A stretch of DNA of 64,000 nt from Liolophura sinensis (GCF_032854445.1 NC_088300.1:56020984-56084983), one strand, 5' to 3'; shown: positions 22,960-36,439, counted from the stretch's first letter. Program-made: numbers and translations. The notes: a model not told the origin generated them from the sequence alone.

Positions 22960-25900
22960 TACCATGGAAAAGGTTCTTTCCATGACGATAGTATGCAAAA
23001 AAAATGTAACAAGTGGTAAAAAAAAATACGTATATTCTGAAACTGAATATTGCACGATGGATACGTCTTTTTTGTTTTGTTTTTCTCACACAACATTCGC
23101 CATTTTATTATATTTGTAACCCTTGGTACGTTGAAATAATTGTTCTCAAGCCTTAAATTGACCAATTAAATTACACTATCTGTCGATGACAACATGAATT
23201 TCAGTGTAGCAGTTCCGTCTTCCCCTTCTTTCCGTGTAACCTTTTGGCGTAGAATACACATTAGTGAGATTGTGTAGATATTGTGAAGAAACAATAAACG
23301 GCACCTATTGCCTGGACGTTATCTCATCTAATTAGATGGGCCAATGGTTTCAAAGGTTACAAAACAAAGAAATGTTGACAGTTATATCAGATTCAAAGAG
23401 ACACATGTTGCAGTTCTTCTCATTCCCACGTTTGTCACACAGGAGAACATAACCTTTGTCGTGACTAACAGAATAATATTTAATGGTCCAATCTAGAGCA
23501 GTGAGTTGTGTTGACAACCTGGGTTAAATGAATCAATGAGAAGCTCAGCTGAACAGAGATATGCTTAGTTTATGGAGTCTTATCCCGTTCCTTTGTGATC
23601 GTATATCAACAGGAAACCAGACTCGCTGTTGTTTATAACTTTATCCCTGTCCCTTTCTGTCTCTCAGCACAGGAATACAGAACACTTTTGATCTGCTGAC
23701 AAGTATTTGAACGAGATACCAGGTCGTCTGAATATTCGTTTATAAAAGCCTCGCCAAAATTAACTGCAGTGTTTATTATTTTAGCGTTTATCAGATCCAT
23801 GACCTTGCGCTCAGTTAAATTGTGTCAAAGTCAAATAATGCAGGCTGTCTCAAGATGAACTTCGTCCTTGCCTGACTCTTCAACCCGGCCCGCTGACCAG
23901 AACTAAAAGCCGAGTTAACCTTAAACACATTACAGGTTGCCGAGGATAAACGACGATCTATACGGACAACGCTAGTCCAGCACTAATTGTAGCTGACTCG
24001 TCTTTTTATTGGATGATTTAACGTCGAAATTTCCGAGGAGATTGGGTTGTCTATAAGATATTTTGGGTCACGCCTGAGAGCAAGAGGTTTTATTGGCGGG
24101 CTCCTGGATTGGCCTATCAATCAAACATCGGCAGACCGAGGACCCTCCGTCTTCTCAGGCAGCCGCAATCGTCTTCTCGGCCCAACTTCCGGTTCAAGCC
24201 GGACCCTCAAATGGTTGTTTTGTCGTACGCCTGGTTACGCAAACTGATGCGGTGTAAATCATCCCGACACTTCGGCCAGTTGTCGTTAAGCTTTTTGTGT
24301 TGATGAAGGAAATATCATTTATGTCGATGTGTTTTGCATTCCCGGTCAGATTAACCATTTGAAAAATATGCATAGCCAGATGGACATTGGAAAGACGAAA
24401 ATATGACAAGAAGGAGCTTTAGTTTTTTGCAGAGCCCTGTTTTATTTCGGTTTAAATTGTAACCTTGTTAACTAGAGTAGGTGATAGCCCTAGATTTCGT
24501 CCGGATGTGGTGTTATCATCACCCATTTTCACCTTCTCCGATCATTCTCTCAAACACCCAAACATGTGTTTGGACCCATAATTTAATATGAACAGTTTGT
24601 TAAGAAAATTACTCCGCACCATTACAGCTACACGTTTCGTTAAAGTTGCGTTACTCATGTTTAAACGTGTAGTTGTGATGTTGCGGAGTTTATTTCAGTG
24701 AATTCTTTTGGTGCCCAGCGTACATTAGAGACATTGTAATGATAATGAACAAAAACGAACATAAACTGTAGACCGCTAGTATTGCTCCAGTTGCGTTAGT
24801 CATATCGAGTATGCAAGCGGTCACAAATATTTCTCAAGCATTTTCCTGAAACGCTGGAAGATGTGCTATTCTGCTCTTAGTCACTAAGACAAGGTAGTTA
24901 AAGTTCAAGTGGAAAACTAAACCAAAGTTTTGAGACAACAGTTAATTGTCTGTGTCAGCTGTTTGCGACGTTGTAAATAAGCGTTCGGAATATAATACAA
25001 AGCAAAAAACGAACGATCCACAATTTTTCTAGACCAGTTTTGAATTGGCAGTTGATTTTTGCTTCTTTTGTCTGTTTGTATCATCTTATTCATTTAGGTA
25101 TCTTTTTACTAGCATGGGTAAGAACTTGCTGGTTATAAATCCGATTCTTTGGTTGCTTAAATCATGCGTTTATCAATGTGATGGCGTTGACAAACTTGAT
25201 CAATTTATGTCTTTTGCATTTCAAAGATCTTGTCACTTACTGCAATATCCCTCCAGGTTTTGCTGATGACACCGCGAGGATGTTATGCCGATAGATGGAT
25301 ACGTTGTACGTACTCTATATACAGACAGAATCCTTTCCCTAACTTGACAGTTATGCCAGCGATCGATTACAGCCAAATGTCGTCATATCTTGCAAACATT
25401 TTTCATAGAAAGGCATGTAGATTCAATTTAACAAGATTGTCTAGTACATATGAATGCCATGTACTCACAGCGGGCCGTGTTTGACAATGACAGATGACAA
25501 ATTAAAGAAGGGGTATGGATGTATTTTGTCAGAGCCGGACACACCCATTACACTGGAAATACCCCCGACATCCCTCACATATTAGACCGGTGCCCACATG
25601 AAACATACAACGCAGCCGTCTATTTCCTGTTCACTGAATACGATGACAGTTTTTTTCTACTGATACACTTATGAATGCAGATACAAATTGTAAAAAAAAA
25701 AACTGTGAATGAGAACGTCCTGCGTAAAAGATAAGTTTGAACGACTGTGCCAATATCTCCTTCCCAAGTGAATGTTCACCGCAAGAGCGGTCGAGGATCG
25801 ATTTGCTCTCTGTTCGTCACCGAGCGATCTGGCTACGTCACTCCCTTATTCCGCTCCGCTAGCCCTCAGTGTGAATTGTCCAGAGCCCTGTCGTCACTTC

Positions 25901-28600
25901 GATCCAGTACTTATTCAACGAACAAGAATGATATCCTGTGAGAATCTCAAGGAGCAATAAAATTCTTCGGGGCAGCATTTAAATGTCTAAAGCAGCTCGC
26001 GATATCTTCTTTCCTCTATAGCTCTTAAAGGGACGGCCTTGTCCCTTACGAAGGAGGACTCGACGGTCTCCCATGTAGGCAGATAATGGTAGAACGTAAG
26101 CAGAGGTTAATAAAAACAGCCTTTTGCCAATGCCAACTCCTCCAGTGTGTTTCGGACTGGCAAAAGGAAATTGCACTAGCGCTCGAGACTGAGATAGACA
26201 TTGTCCGAGTCTTCATCCAGCGTGATGCTCAGATTACGTCAGGTAATTTCAAGCTGAGCCTAATGCCGCGTTAATCACGACGAGAATTTTTATCGTTAAC
26301 AGTCACAGAGCTGATTTTTATTTGAACTGCGTAAACTGACCCTCCTATAGCCTTGACATAAACTCGGAAACCCAACTCAGCCATGTGTCTATCAAGCCAT
26401 TTACGTGTGGTTTTACACATATTTTCTTTACACAATTATATTGCTAAACTGGGTCTCAGTAGCTTCAATGATTTGGACGTTGCTATGAATTTAGTCAGAA
26501 TCGTCGTTACTTATTTCAATGGCGTTTGGTTGAGTGTCGATGTTTCTTTTTCTTTGCAGTAATGCATTGAACAACATACAAAAATAGGGATAGTTTAAGA
26601 GGCTTAAGCATTGTACTTCTACTCTTGTATTTATTTATCGAATACACAATTACCACTTTCAAGAGTTTTTCATGCCTCTTTGTTAAATGAGTACCAGCTG
26701 GCAATAGATGACGTTTTACAGAAACAACTAAAAAAGTCGCACTTTCAGATGCAAAAAGTCTAAGAGAAATGATAACAACTTTTTGTGTAAATCATTGTCT
26801 AATCATTGTCTGATTAGGTACTTGCCTCCTCGTTAATATTTGCTTACAAACTAAATATTGATCTGACAAATGTTTTACTAGCTTTTTAGAAATCGGTTAT
26901 AGTTGTTAAAATCAGTAATGTGTGCTGTATAATTTAGAATGTAAATTCAACAAACAACGTTACTTATGTGGCTTCTGTTTTCTAATCAGTCGTTTCTTTA
27001 AACTGGCGTTAGGTCAAATTCCACAAAGCTATCGAAGACTGTTTGAGATTGATTGTAACTACTTGGCGACCGCTGTCCAATCGAGTCCTGTTCTACCTCA
27101 TTGTGAACGTATACGTGATTATTATAGTTACTTCCGGCGTAACGTTACGACTCATTTGAGAAATAGCCTTTAAACAGCGACAGGTAGGGACAGCTGTGAG
27201 ACGGTAAATGAGAATTACGCACGCACGTGGACGTCGATAAAACAACGCGTTATTTACCAGACGGCGGACGTTTACACAAGGGTACAGGTTATAGCTCAGA
27301 TCTGCCACCGATCTGCTCTCTGGAGATGCTGGTAATAATGATCCTGCTGACAGAACCAAGGTGCAGTCGACAAGAACTTTTCAGGCGTAAAACAAGATTA
27401 AAAAGGGGTTAATATGCTTTTCTCTCTTAAATTTCCCTCCGATTTTCTTTCTGTTTTTTTTTTGTTGTTGTTGCTTTTTTTTTTTGCATTTTATTTGGTG
27501 AGGTTCTCAGAAGTATTTGTTATACGTAGTGACTATAATTTTATTCAGCATATGTAATTATTTTTTGTTTGGATTCACAAAGCCTTTACTTCAGCCATAT
27601 GTATCATGCGTTACGTACGGTGCCTTTACGAGAGAGTGTCATAGGGCTTATTGCGATGCGTCATGTGACGAAATGTTAGGGACATTTCTCTTCTACGATC
27701 CTGTGCATTGCACTGGTAAAATGTTGGTGATGTTCATTACAAACAATGTCTAGTATTCTGTAAATGACTGGTGTGTAGGACTCTCTTGATCCTGTTTACA
27801 TCATCATACATGATATCTGAATCTAAAAAGTGTACAAGAAGAATTTACGGAAGTTCATGCACCCTTTTGCGATGTTCTAAGGTCACAAATTTGAAGGTAC
27901 TACAAATCGACGAGTATGGTTTTAAGAAAAAGGATGAAACATATGGCAAACAAATGAGAACTTTTTTCCTTCTTTTTAACTCATATTTTGTATTTTAATA
28001 TCATTTCTAAGTATGCATATTCTGCAATGACATCATGGATAAACCTGCTGGATCCGCTGGGCAAGCTTAGTGCTCCCACTTTGGTATTTCCCCCAACAAA
28101 GTTGTTTTGACAACTATCACCGTTGACGTCATAGCAGGCACCTTAATTTCCGGACTGACTCCTGGAACCTGTGTAGTTTAAAGCCATTTTTACATCCCAA
28201 GAAAAATGTTAAGGAGCTTTTTGTTTATTTATATGTTAGGCCACATCCTAAACTCCATATTAAGAAGTAAAATTTGAGCGTTTAATGCATTCTTTAACAT
28301 ATGACAGGACATCGGAAAGGATCAGGCATTGTCCTACTAAGAAGGATTTACACGGTTCATTGTCCATCTCACATTTGACACCTTTTGTGGAACAGTACAA
28401 TATCTAATTTTGTTTCCATGTAACGACAAGTTAGTGCCGAGGTTTACTGATGACTCAGACATTAGCTGATTAATTGCCCTCATCTGCTCTCCTGATATCC
28501 GAGTTCTTAATTTCCACTCATTAAGCATTCATTAAGTGCTCATTAAGCACCCACATATTGTTATGATATAGAAACAGAACTAGCCACGATGCTTTTGGAT
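22960..28600. other. Low-copy DNA, no supported gene
   Basis: Unassigned sequence. A GC-richer patch at 23.9-24.3 kb and another at 25.75-26.27 kb (with a CRE-like tacgtcactccc near 25835) could be promoter-like or hold exons. The overlapping frames there show no motif and their splice sites are weak. A minus-strand donor gca|gtaagtgac near 25238 follows a 47-codon open stretch. T-rich tracts occur at 27450-27485. Confidence 0.25.
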
Positions 28601-28639
28601 AAGCTCCGCTTACACATGTTCGTTCAGCATAGAGGTCTC

Positions 28640-29380
28640 AGAGATCCGTTGGATTTTCTTGTCCGGTGACATGTCCAGACTGACCACTGAGTTATATCCT
28701 ACAGGGCTTCCCACTAAATGGATAGACTGTCAGCGACTGCGGACGTGTTTGTAAATCAACATTGTTTAATGTGTATCGGTACATATTGTTACTAAAGGTT
28801 TTAAAAGATTGTTTCTTTCATTTCTAAGTAGCTAAATAATTAATACATTTATTTGACAAGTTATTGTGTTTCACTGACAGGTTGGCCGGTAAAGGTTTAT
28901 CCTTTTCCTTACTTCTTGAATGTTCCTTATAAGAGTTCATTGGCAACTTCTATCCCTATAACTGTTTCCTGGCCCATGGATGTTAACCCTATTTAGCTAA
29001 TAATATAACTGCTGGCTGACTGTTGTTTATATGGTCTATGGCGAACATATGTTGAATAATTTCGACCTGTCCTGCACCTGTTTCCTGGGACATAGATTTA
29101 CAATGTACAATGTCTTTTTCAAGACGGAAAACTGCTAGGCTTCAGCGGATTTCTCTTAGTAGTTCTCTACTAGAAATCCTCTCCCAGTAGACCTTTTCAT
29201 TCGTTTAAAGGATTCATATATTTTAGTGGATTCATAAGTTTATATAAACAGTTTTTTGGGTGGGTCTTTGTGCGTTTATATGGATAGTTAACCGGATTAT
29301 TCGAGCGGCTTGTTGACAAGACGCGCATAGACAGCATATCAGTTACCTATAGAACAGTTAGTTAATGCAGAACAATAAAT
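28640..29380 (+). repeat. Diverged copy of the dispersed large repeat (segment 1)
   Basis: Runs of similarity in the same order are seen with 58610-59340, 32050-32300 and 39350-39700: shared blocks include gacaagttattg...tcactgac, gttgaacgttcc-like and ggtaaaggttta. No coding capacity. It borders the palindrome on its left. Confidence 0.6.
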
Positions 29381-29381
29381 G

Positions 29382-29575
29382 AGGAGCCCCTCGCGAAGTC
29401 CACCTCATGATGGCTTCCTTTGCAGTCGTACATGGAAAGGTCTGTCATCAGAATTACGGATGATTGTGGGCTTAACCCCGGTCTATACCGGGTTTCCTCT
29501 TACCATAATTGAAATTAACATATCCTTAAGTGCGTAGTAAAACACCAAACAACTAAAAAACTAAATAAATAAAAC
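29382..29575 (+). mobile_element. Degenerate SINE, family 1
   Basis: Recognised by gaggagccc..., ggcttcctttgcagtcgtac, gggcttaaccccggtctata and the tail gtagtaaaacaccaaacaac with aaataaataaa. The A box is lost. Its right part is also present, inverted, at the outer end of the right arm of the palindrome (34712-34794). Confidence 0.6.
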
Positions 29576-29759
29576 ATTTAAAAAATGAATTGCGTAAGGT
29601 GCCATAAAAAGTTTATACACGATATGTATGCTTAGGATTTTACACCGTACTTCTTTTATGAAAGGTAATATCTCATATATATGACCAAATATAGCATGAA
29701 ACCAACATAAGAATTTGAACATTAGTTTACCCCTAAAAGTTACAATTCTAATACCGGTG

Positions 29760-29815
29760 TGCTACCATTCTGTAAAAGTTATTTATTTATTTGATTGGTG
29801 TTTTACGCCGCTCTG
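29760..29815 (-). mobile_element. SINE family 1 tail fragment
   Basis: The sequence ttatttatttatttgattgg + tgttttacgccgc is the complement of the family 1 3' end. It lies in a stretch of the left arm that has no counterpart in the right arm. Confidence 0.6.
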
Positions 29816-31150
29816 TAAAAGTGACAAACTTACACATTTACCAAGAAACAGTAAGCTCTTTATAAAAATTGCCACCAAAAACTTGTGTCAGATCTCCTTT
29901 AAAAACTATGACATCTTAAGTATAAAGGTTGTCTTGTAATAAGATGAAGAAGTAATCATTTAGAATTCTTCTCACATTCAAATAGCGATCGATAAGAATT
30001 TGAAATAACTAGGAATGAGAAGGCATTCATGCTCTCGATGAAATTTTAATTAGAGCTAGCTGACAGATAGGTGAATTGAACTGGCTTGCTGGATTCAACG
30101 AGAGAACAGCGCGAATAATAGGGTGTGGTGAGTTTATAGGCCACCTCTTTGGAATTAATTTCCCGTTTTAAGCTGAGTAGTACATTGAAAGTAGGACATG
30201 ATTGATTTTTCGTAACACTTTGGTATCACAGCTCCTGAATGGGCTGCTGTTAGACATTTTGTTCTCCACACTAAGAAAACTCTGTCGTCAACCTGACGAA
30301 GACATAATTCTAAAACAGCAAAATATTAGATATAATACGCCTAAATGTGAAAAAGGGCAAAAGTTTTTGTTGTACTGGAAAGAACGTTAATTGCACTTGA
30401 CAAGGCATATTTGAAGGATTGAGCACAGACCAGTGTCATAAAATGTTAACTGGTGCTGGTTATCTATTGCCCCAAGAGACATAAAGCGCGCTGGCAACTA
30501 CAGCTTTAAAATGATTTGTTCTTTCTCTGTGCTAACACCAGCTCTAACTTACTCCGCCCAATTCCGATGAGTGTTCCTACACCAGAGTTTGAAGCTGGTG
30601 CGTTCTTGAACGGTCTAAGAGGACCAGCGACTCAATCGGCTCGGATAACTGAGTTTTTGGAAGGCTCCAGTTCCTCGGCTACTCACTGGCTACATGAATT
30701 GCCTTCAATCCATATTTATCTAATTCGCGAGAGGACGACCTCGATCTTGACGTATCGGTTCATCTGATAGGATTATCGGTTTAGTGGCACTTCTCTATTC
30801 GACCTGGCCTCGAACACTCACACGACGGTATAAAGAACCGTTTATACGTTTACTTTACGTTGACCATTTCTATATCATGTTAAGTTACTGATCTACATCT
30901 TCTCATGGTGCTTCAGCAGTACTTTCCCAAAATCGCCTGGTAGTTTAGGTACTCCCTGCCACCACTGAGCACAGGAATCGTGTATTATGTGACACTAATG
31001 TAACCATTTAAGTTGGAGAAAGAGCTCGTAACTATATATTTGTGGATAACAAAGTCCTCGATGCTTCACGCCTCGTGCTTTTTCTTCCAGGAATGTACAG
31101 TTACTTGGCCTTTCTCCTCACCAACCATGCTTATATAGTACCGTTGGTAT

Positions 31151-31507
31151 GGAGGAGTTAGAGTGAGTGAGTGAGTGCTTGAGGTCGTACTTAACAATTT
31201 TTCAGTCATATGACGACGAAGGAATCCTTAGAGTGCATGTTATGTGCCTCCTTGCCGCAGGACGGATTTGCACCGCTCTTTTATCTAGTGCTGCTTCACT
31301 GAGTCGCCTTACCGAAGACAAGTAAGTCGCCCCACCCAAGCCATTACATTGACACGGGTCAACCAGTTGCTCCACTATACCCGAGGAAGTTACAACTTCC
31401 CCTTTTAAGGTCTTAGGTGTCACTTGACCTAAAACTGACCCTGGATCTACCGCTCCCGAAGCGGACGCTCTACCAACTGTGCTATCGGGGCTGAAGGAGG
31501 AATTAGA
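31151..31507 (-). mobile_element. tRNA-derived SINE, family 2, full length, with 12-bp target-site duplication
   Basis: The body is 31163-31495. The tRNA-like head is at the right end and, read on the minus strand, begins ccccgatagcacagttggta; the A box TAGCACAGTTGG is at 31484-31473 and a B box-like gtagatcca lies near 31450. The 3' end is TTGAGTACGACGTTAAA-like (here slightly deleted) with a CACTCACTCACT tail. The flanks are GGAGGAGTTAGA (31151-31162) and GGAGGAATTAGA (31496-31507), a 12-bp duplication with one change. The right arm of the palindrome shows the uninterrupted site (near 33310-33325), proving the insertion boundaries. Confidence 0.92.
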
Positions 31508-31714
31508 AGGTTACGCCTTAACGGAGTTAAGACTCTGGTAAGCGTTCAGAGGGAGACTTCTCGTGAGTATTGGCCATAACAAGAATATTTGATGGTCTCA
31601 TGCCTGCTATTCCAGACACATAAATCATAGTCGAACGTGAAGGGCACAATTCATTAAATTTTTCGCCTGCTATTTTCACACTTTTTCTGTAACAGTACAC
31701 CATCTTGACATGTC

Positions 31715-31793
31715 CCCATCTAGTGGCATGGAAGTACACTAGTTCCCATCTAGTGGCTTGGAAGGGCACTAGTTCCCATTTAGTGGCTTGGAA
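31715..31793. repeat. 30-bp tandem triplication in the left arm
   Basis: Two full units and one partial unit of cccatctagtggc(a/t)tggaag + nncactagtt start at 31715, 31745 and 31775. The corresponding site in the right arm (around 33075-33090) has a single unit. Confidence 0.8.
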
Positions 31794-32793
31794 TATATAT
31801 ATACTATATATACATTTAGTACTCACGTACATTAAATGGTTACTTACTGTCACCTAATTTCACCTACCTTCGTATATTATTAACAGCTAACCTTAATTTC
31901 AACCAATTGACAACTAAATCAATGGCAAATTGGACTGGTTGTAGACAGCCAGTATATTCTACCCTGTTCCATGTGAAAAAGCTTTCAATTAAGTTTAAGA
32001 TTTTTGCGTTATAAATACAGAGGCCTCAGACGTTCATTATTTGTTCTTGCACGGTGACATGGTGACTGACCATTGAGTTACTTCCATCACTCATTGGCTA
32101 GACTACCAACGGCTGCAGACGTATTGTAAATCAACATTTCATAGCGTGTCTTTGTGCATAGTTTGTATTAAAGGGGTATCCTGACAGTTAAGGGTATATG
32201 TTTATCTCACAAATTATTGGTATGGTTCACTGACGGGGTGGACGGTAGAGGTTTACTCTCGCGGTTCTTGGCTGAATGTTCCTGTCATTGAAAGATGGAT
32301 TTATTACGTCTTGTTAGTTATTTATTATTTATTAGGTATTTGGGTCGTCTCGTTAGATATTTATTAACACCATCGATAACTTGTCGCCTTACATAACTAA
32401 TAGCTCATTTAACCATTGTCTGGCTTTTCTGTGTTTCATGACATATTACTATTACTTAATCTGTCCTGAATTGACATATTTGACTGGGTGACCTTTTTAT
32501 TTACTTTATTAATCTGGATAATTACTGACACTGCAAGTTTCTGTCACTTATTGCCGGGCTGAGTTAGAAATTCTCTTCTCTTTGATGTTTATCATTCATC
32601 ATGCAGATCCATTTTATTTAATTCATACTTAAGTATTTTTGAACGTTATATAGCTACACTTTATTGCATATACAGTATACTGCTGAACTAATTTTCTTAG
32701 ACGCATAAATGTCAAACATAATTGAAAGCTTTTTCACATGGAACAGGGTAGAATATACTGGCTGTCTACAACCACGTATGTATGTATTGCCCT

Positions 32794-33085
32794 TCCATGC
32801 CACTAGGGGCCTCCGTGGCGCAGTTGGTTAGCGCGCTAGCGCAGCGCAATGACCCAGGGGTCTCTCATCAATGCGGTCGCTGTGAGTTCAAGTCCAGCTC
32901 AAGCTGGCTTCCTCTCCGGCTGTATGTGGGAAGGTCTTGCAGCAACCTGCCGATGGTCGTGGGTTTCCCCCGGGCTGTGCCCGGTTTCCACCCACCATAA
33001 TGCTGGTCGCCGTCGTATAAGTGAAATATTCTTGAGTACGGCGTTAAAACACCGATCAAATAAATAAATAAATCCATGCCACTAG
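32794..33085 (+). mobile_element. tRNA-derived SINE, family 1, full length, with 13-bp target-site duplication
   Basis: The body is 32807-33072 (266 bp). It starts gggcctccgtggcgcagttg. The A box TGGCGCAGTTGG (32816-32827) matches the RNA polymerase III consensus, and the B box GTTCAAGTCC is at 32886-32895. The 3' end is cttgagtacggcgttaaaac + accgatcaaataaataaata. The 13-bp direct repeat TCCATGCCACTAG lies at 32794-32806 and 33073-33085. The left palindrome arm has the single uninterrupted cccatctagtggcatgg at this point. The 72-75-codon frames inside it are not genes. Confidence 0.95.
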
Positions 33086-36000
33086 ATGGGAGCATGTCAA
33101 GATAGTGTACTGTTACAGAAGAAATTACAGTGCAGTGTAAAAATTGCAGGCCAAAAATTTAATGAATTGTGTCTTCACGTTCGACAATGATTTATGTGTC
33201 TATGGGAAAGTAGGCATGAGACCATCAAATATTCTTGGTATGGCCAATACTCACGAGAAGTCTCCCTCTGAACGCTTACCAGAGTCTTAACACCGTCTGG
33301 GAGTAATCTTCTAATTCCTCCATACCAACGGTACTATATAAGCGTGGTTGGTGAGGAGAAAGGCCAAGTAACTGTACATTCCTGGATAAGAAAGCACGAG
33401 GCGTGAAGCATCGAGGATCATGTTATCCACAAACATACAGTTAGGAGCTCTTTCTCCAACTTAAACGGTTATATTAGTGTCACATAATACACGATTCCTG
33501 TGCTTAGTGGTGGCAGGAGTCCCTAAACTATCAGGCGATTTTGGGAAAGTACTACTGAAGTACCATAAGAAGATGTCGATCAGTAACTTTATACCGTCGT
33601 GTGAATGTTCGAGGCCAGGTCGAATAGAGAAGTGCCACTAACGGAGTTCGTTGCCCGATAATCCTATCAGATGAACCGATACGTCAAGATCGAGGTCGTC
33701 CTCTCGCGAATTAAATAAAAATGGATTGAAGGCAATTCATGTAGCCAGTGAGTAGCCGAGGAACTGGAGCCTTCCAAAAACTCAGTTATCCGAGCCGATT
33801 GAGTCGCTGGTCCTCTTAGACCGTTCAAGAACGCACCAGCTTCAAACTCTGGTGTAGGAACACTCATCGGAATTGGGCGGAGTAGTTAGAGCTGGTGTTA
33901 GCACAGAGAAAGAACAAATCATTTTAAAGCTGTAGTTGCCAGCGCGCTTTATGTCTCTTGGGGCAATAGATAACCAGCACCAGTTAACATTTTATGACAC
34001 TGGTCTGTGCTCAGTCCTTCAAATATGCCTTGTCAAGTGCAATTAACGTTCTTTCCAGTACAACAAAAAACTTTTGCCCTTTTTCACATTTAGGCGTATT
34101 ATTACTAATATTTTTGCTGTTTTAGAATTATGTCTTCGTCAGGTTGACGACAGAGTTTTCTTAGAATGGAGAACAAAATTGTCTAACAGCAGCCCATTCA
34201 GGAGCTGTGATACCAAAGTGTTACGAAAAATCAATCATGTCCTACTTTCAACGTACTACTCAGCTTAAAACGGGAAATTAATTCCAAAGAGGTGGCCTAT
34301 AAACTCACCACACCCTATTATTCGCGCTGTTCTCTCGCTGAAAGAAGCAACCCAGTTCAGCTCACCTATCTGTCAGCTAGCTCTAATTAAAATTTCATCG
34401 ACAGCATGAATGCCTTCTCATTCCTAGTTATTTTAAATTCTTATCGATCGCTATTTGAATGTGAGAAGAATTCTAAATGATTACTTCTTCATCTTGTTAC
34501 AAGACAACCTTTATTCTTAAGATGTCATAGTTTTTAAAGAAGATCTGACACAAGTTTTTGGTGGCAATTCTTATAAAGAGCTTACTGTTTCTTGGTAAAT
34601 GTGTAAGTATATATATGTGATATTACCTTTCATAAAAGAAGTACGGTGTAAAATCCCAAGCATACATATGTTGCATAAACTTGCACCTAAAGCAACTCAT
34701 TTTTTAGAAGTTTTATTTATTTATTTATTTTATTGGTGTTTTACAACACATTTAAGAATATGTTAATTTCAATAATGGTGAGAGGAAGCCGAGTAGAGCC
34801 AGACAGAGAAAGTGCTCACGTATTACTTACCTGCTCTCTTTTTATCTACCCATTAACATATTACTGTCGACAAAGTGTCACCGCTTAACCAGAAACTCAT
34901 GATCATCTGCTGAGACCTTTCAAATTACTGTGGATAAAAGTATGGTTTTCAGACAAGATATCAGGCGGTAGCCGCTATTATCAGCACAGAGAGAATCTTT
35001 TTAAAATGTCTGTCCACAGTTGACCCCAAGTGGCGTGGAGATATAACTGCTTGGCGTTTTCCTATTGTAGTTCGAGAAGCCACCAGTCTGAGATGTCTAT
35101 CGAGTTATAAAGAGACTGCAGTGGAGGTGGTATTGGTTTAACTGAAATATCCGTATTAGGCCGGGTCACAATACACCTAAGTGTGCAGTTGCTGAGAGAA
35201 CAGATAATGGACGTTTTCGTTTAGTCCTGTCCGTTTAACTATTTACTGCATTAGTTTTTTCTTACTTTAAAAGAGCTGACTTTGTTGCCATTATCTTATA
35301 CACACGTATGTTATTATAAGAAACATGATATTTTACAACGCACGAAAAACTAGTACGGGTTCTTCATGAAATTTGGAAAGTACATTTCAGAATTATATCG
35401 TCTATATAATAACTTGTAAGTATATAATCTGGTTCACTAGTCACAGTTGAATTTAGAGCTCAGCCCAGCACGGGAAGAAACTTTTAGCTTCAGTGATTAT
35501 ATCATCAAATCAAACAGGGCAAATCAGGACAAATTAAACAATAGTAGAAAGCAATATGTCTTACAACACAGAGAGTATCCAGACAAGAACTAAATAAGCT
35601 ATGAGTTATGCCGGGAGCTCAATTAACCATAGTGTTCATGAGAGCTAACCAGACGACTTGGTAATAAATCTATATATCAAGGACAGGAACGTTCAACAAA
35701 TAACCGAGGGACTAAACCTTACCGTTCACCCCGTCAGTGATTCACATCAATAACTTGTCAACTAAGCACATGCCTTTAATTTTCAGGATACTCCAAAACC
35801 AGGGAAACAATCTTTCAACACCTTTAATAACAATATACACGACGAAACAGTATGAAATTGATTGACAACACGCCCACAGAGTCGTTGGCAGTCTGTCCAC
35901 GTAGTGTAAACACTACTGTAAAGAACTCAATGGTCGATGTGCAAGAAAATACAACGGGCTTTGAAGATTTTTGTAATTATGATTTATTTACTTATCTGTT

Positions 36001-36439
36001 TGGTGTCTTACGTCGTACTTTGTAGTTGTGACGCGTACATGTATGTGTCAAATATCATTAAGACCTTTTTTTAAAATGAACAGGGTGGTATGTATTGGCT
36101 GTCTACAACTTTAATGGGCCTTTAATCTGATTGTCAAAATTAAGGTAGTTAAGTTGTCAAATGCATTGGCTTCAAACCCAAACTTGATCTCCCGTTCACA
36201 ACATATTAATAATATGCAAGTATATAATGAGTTCAAGAGCCCGGATATTAAACGTCACGGTAGGTGAATGTAAGTACTGGTAACTATTTAATGTGGCTCT
36301 ACCATACCAAGGGTTGGGAACATGTCAAGAACATGTACATGTTACAAGAAAAGTTTTTAAAATGTCAGAGGGAAAAGTAGCTGAATGATTAGGACATGCC
36401 TATCAAGTTACGAGTTAAATATAGTAATTATGGAAAGAT

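Larger units (their letters stand above)
29490..34790. repeat. Large palindrome 1: arms about 29490-31985 and 32721-34790
   Basis: The two arms are inverted copies: for example attgaaagctttttcacatg at 32721 is the complement of the sequence ending at 31989, and the outer SINE tail at 34712-34790 complements 29490-29575. The spacer is 31986-32720. Identity is uneven: 2 differences in about 200 bp at 30564-30767 against 33867-33667, but roughly 90-93% over the block at 31530-31710. The left arm carries a family 2 SINE absent from the right, and the right arm carries a family 1 SINE absent from the left. No transposase frame is visible. A 66-codon frame (starts MSVPTPEFEAGAFLNGLRG) is shared by both arms with one substitution, but identity of the DNA alone explains that. 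Confidence 0.9.

Noticed and set aside
30516-30767. 83-codon frame and its near-identical mirror at 33867-33667 as a conserved gene
   Set aside because: The two copies are palindrome arms that are about 99% identical as DNA here, so protein identity is not independent evidence. Diverged copies at 42.2 and 57.8 kb carry stops or different ends.
32782-33095. 72-75-codon frames around 32.8-33.1 kb
   Set aside because: They lie inside the family 1 SINE and its flanks, and the same frames appear broken in other SINE copies.
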